Positions 62,571-64,000 of a stretch of DNA of 64,000 bases are shown here, in pieces (the first letter of the stretch is position 1; each line of letters starts with the position of its first letter). Location of the stretch: assembly GCA_964529285.1 (NCBI GenBank), contig CAZGWK010000008.1:1-64000 (forward strand), written 5' to 3'. The stretch is from SURF-21 sp964529285 (GTDB lineage Bacteria; Actinomycetota; Geothermincolia; Geothermincolales; RBG-13-55-18). The translations under genes and the position numbers were made by a program. A model generated the notes under the pieces. It searched no databases, was not told the origin of the DNA, and saw only the letters and a program-made list of their open reading frames with translations.

Positions 62571-63622
62571 CAGCCCCCCGCGCCGCTGCGGGCGGCGCTT
62601 GCGGGCAGGGCGCTGGCGAAACTTGCCAGTTCCTCCAGCTTGCCCATGGCCGCCCCCGAGTCTACGGACTGCTCGGCCAGGTAAAGTCCCTCCGTAAGGC
62701 CGCCCGCCTCGCCGGCCACCACTATGGCCGCGGCGGCGTTGAGCACGGCGATGTCCCGGCACGGGCATTTGCGCCCAGCCAGGACCTCTTCCCTGATGAT
62801 GCGCGCGTTAACCTGCGCCGAGCCGCCTCCCGCCAGGTCCCGCAGGGATGCATGCGCGATCCCCAGGGATTCGGGCTCGCAGCGGAAGGAGCGCATCCCC
62901 TGCGGACTTATGTCCCATACCAGGGTGGGGGAGGTGGTGGAGAACTCGTCCATGCCGTCCTCCGCGTGTACCACCATGGCCCGCCGGCTGCCCAGTTCCG
63001 CCAGCGCCTCCGCCAGGAGGGGCGCTTTCTCGCGGGATCCGACCCCCAGTACCTGGGATTCCGCGCCCGCGGGATTGGCCAGCGGCCCCAGCAGGTTGAA
63101 GGCGGTGGGTATCCCCATCTCCCGCCGCGCGCGCATCACGTGGCGCATGGCGGGATGGAAGGAAGGAGCGAAGAGGAAACCGATCCCGACTCTCTCTATG
63201 CATTCCCGCACCTCGTCGGCCGAGAGCGTGATGTCCACGCCCAGTGCTTCCAGGACGTCGGCGCTCCCGCAAGCCGAGCTCACCGCGCGGTTTCCGTGCT
63301 TGGCGATATAAACGCCCGCGCCGGCGGCGATGAAAGCGGCGGCGGTGGAGATATTGAAGGTGGACAGACCGTCGCCCCCGGTGCCGCAGGTATCTACCAG
63401 CGGAGCGGCCGCGGGACGGATGCACGTGGCCACCTCGCGCATGCCCTGCGCGAAACCCGCCAGTTCCTGCACCGTCTCGCCCCGCATCTTGAGCGCAGTG
63501 AGCATTGCCGCTATCTGAGCATCGCTCGCCTCGCCCTGCATGAGAAAGAGCATGGCCTCGCGGGCTTCCTCCCTGCCGAAGCACTCTCCCGCGGTCAGCC
63601 GGGATATCATCTGTGCGATCAT
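62570..63622 (-). CDS. trpD: Anthranilate phosphoribosyltransferase
   Basis: 350 residues from ATG 63622, which has GGAGGTGGG upstream and overlaps the trpG stop (ATGA). LVDTCGTGGDGLSTFNIST carries the PRPP-binding loop, then AKHGNRAVSSACGSADVLEALGV, and SFHPAMRHVMRARREMG with FNLLGPLANPA. It attaches phosphoribose to anthranilate, the second pathway step. Confidence 0.97.
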   Translation of the reverse strand: MIAQMISRLTAGECFGREEAREAMLFLMQGEASDAQIAAMLTALKMRGETVQELAGFAQGMREVATCIRPAAAPLVDTCGTGGDGLSTFNISTAAAFIAAGAGVYIAKHGNRAVSSACGSADVLEALGVDITLSADEVRECIERVGIGFLFAPSFHPAMRHVMRARREMGIPTAFNLLGPLANPAGAESQVLGVGSREKAPLLAEALAELGSRRAMVVHAEDGMDEFSTTSPTLVWDISPQGMRSFRCEPESLGIAHASLRDLAGGGSAQVNARIIREEVLAGRKCPCRDIAVLNAAAAIVVAGEAGGLTEGLYLAEQSVDSGAAMGKLEELASFASALPASAARSGAGG

Positions 63623-64000
63623 CGTCCCACCTCCATGGCCAGGAAGTTGCCGAGCAGTGCATCGCCCCACGGGGTGAGGATCGACTCCGGGTGGAACTGG
63701 ACTCCCTCCACCGCCATGCGGCGGTGCCGTACGCCCATCACCAGCCCGTCCTCCGATCGCGCACTGACGTCCAGATCGCCCGGGATATCTTCGAGGATAA
63801 GGGAATGGTAGCGGGTGGCGGTAAAGGGGTTTTCCAGGCCGTGAAAAATAGTGTTCGCGTCGTGCGAGATGCTGGAGACCTTCCCGTGCACGGGGCGCGG
63901 CGCTCTCACCAGGCTGGCGCCGAAGAATTGCCCTATGGCCTGATGGCCGAGGCAGACGCCCAGGATAGGGATATCGCCCGCGAAGAGACCTACCGCGTCC
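63619..64000 (-). CDS. trpG: Anthranilate synthase glutaminase subunit, 3' part
   Basis: The gene starts beyond the right edge; 126 codons are seen. It includes the nucleophile elbow LGVCLGHQAIGQFFGA, ATRYHSLI, and the His-Glu pair GVQFHPES, so it is an intact class I amidotransferase C-terminal part (trpG/pabA type). As it heads trpD-C-F-B-A with stop/start overlap, TrpG is the better name. trpE probably lies just outside. Confidence 0.93.
   Translation of the reverse strand, partial: DAVGLFAGDIPILGVCLGHQAIGQFFGASLVRAPRPVHGKVSSISHDANTIFHGLENPFTATRYHSLILEDIPGDLDVSARSEDGLVMGVRHRRMAVEGVQFHPESILTPWGDALLGNFLAMEVGR

Overview
The window is GC-rich, densely coded bacterial chromosome with about 60 protein genes and no tRNA or rRNA gene that I can see. 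The heat-shock operon order dnaK-hsp20-grpE-dnaJ-hspR-clpB, behind a HAIR-like operator, points to Actinomycetota. A sporulation-type sigma-H homologue, a GerMN-domain lipoprotein, a formylmethanofuran-dehydrogenase E-like protein, a LarA-type racemase and an acetyl-CoA hydrolase/transferase fit an anaerobic, deep-branching lineage (Geothermincolia/OPB41-like is my guess, not proven). TTG starts with strong Shine-Dalgarno sequences are frequent, so many gene starts were chosen on ribosome-binding sites.

Layout. 1-0.5 kb: start of a secreted repeat protein (minus strand, cut by the edge). 0.65-0.92 kb: structured repeat. 0.9-15.2 kb: mixed accessory genes (epimerase, glycosyltransferase, alpha/beta hydrolase, a degenerate M14 carboxypeptidase-like membrane protein, two lipoproteins, tandem PHP proteins, DUF2804, a double VOC protein followed by an FmdE-like protein, a HEPN-like protein). 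15.3-26.7 kb: a dapF homologue with both catalytic cysteines changed to serine, DUF72, B12-binding radical SAM protein, receiver protein, phosphoesterase, a membrane-fused CrtI-like oxidoreductase, small membrane proteins, acetyl-CoA hydrolase/transferase. 27-29.7 kb: sigma-H homologue, UDG-like protein, UbiA prenyltransferase. 29.9-37.3 kb: the heat-shock operon. 37.5-53.1 kb: FAD dehydrogenase, then purA and a nearly complete purine operon (purD-E-B-CS-Q-L-F-M-N-H; purK is absent and PurS is fused to PurC). 53-59 kb: LarA-like racemase, hotdog thioesterase, MFS and DUF606 membrane proteins, Gfo/Idh oxidoreductase and a small lipoprotein. 59-64 kb: the tryptophan operon trpG-D-C-F-B-A on the minus strand, with trpG cut by the right edge.

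Three families of dispersed non-coding repeats run through the window. Family A is built on GGGGTCAG arms, often inverted pairs, lies at gene ends, and in three genes supplies the last codons. Family B is a 144-bp element with conserved 4-nt-loop hairpins; there are two full copies about 40 kb apart and a local 76-bp duplication. Family C is a roughly 60-bp element upstream of two minus-strand genes. Two small genes missed by length filters are described (34 and 53 aa).

Best candidates for something new: the repeat families and their fusion into gene 3' ends, the Ser/Ser DapF homologue, and the PurC-PurS fusion. I see no CRISPR array, phage, insertion sequence or recognisable defence system.
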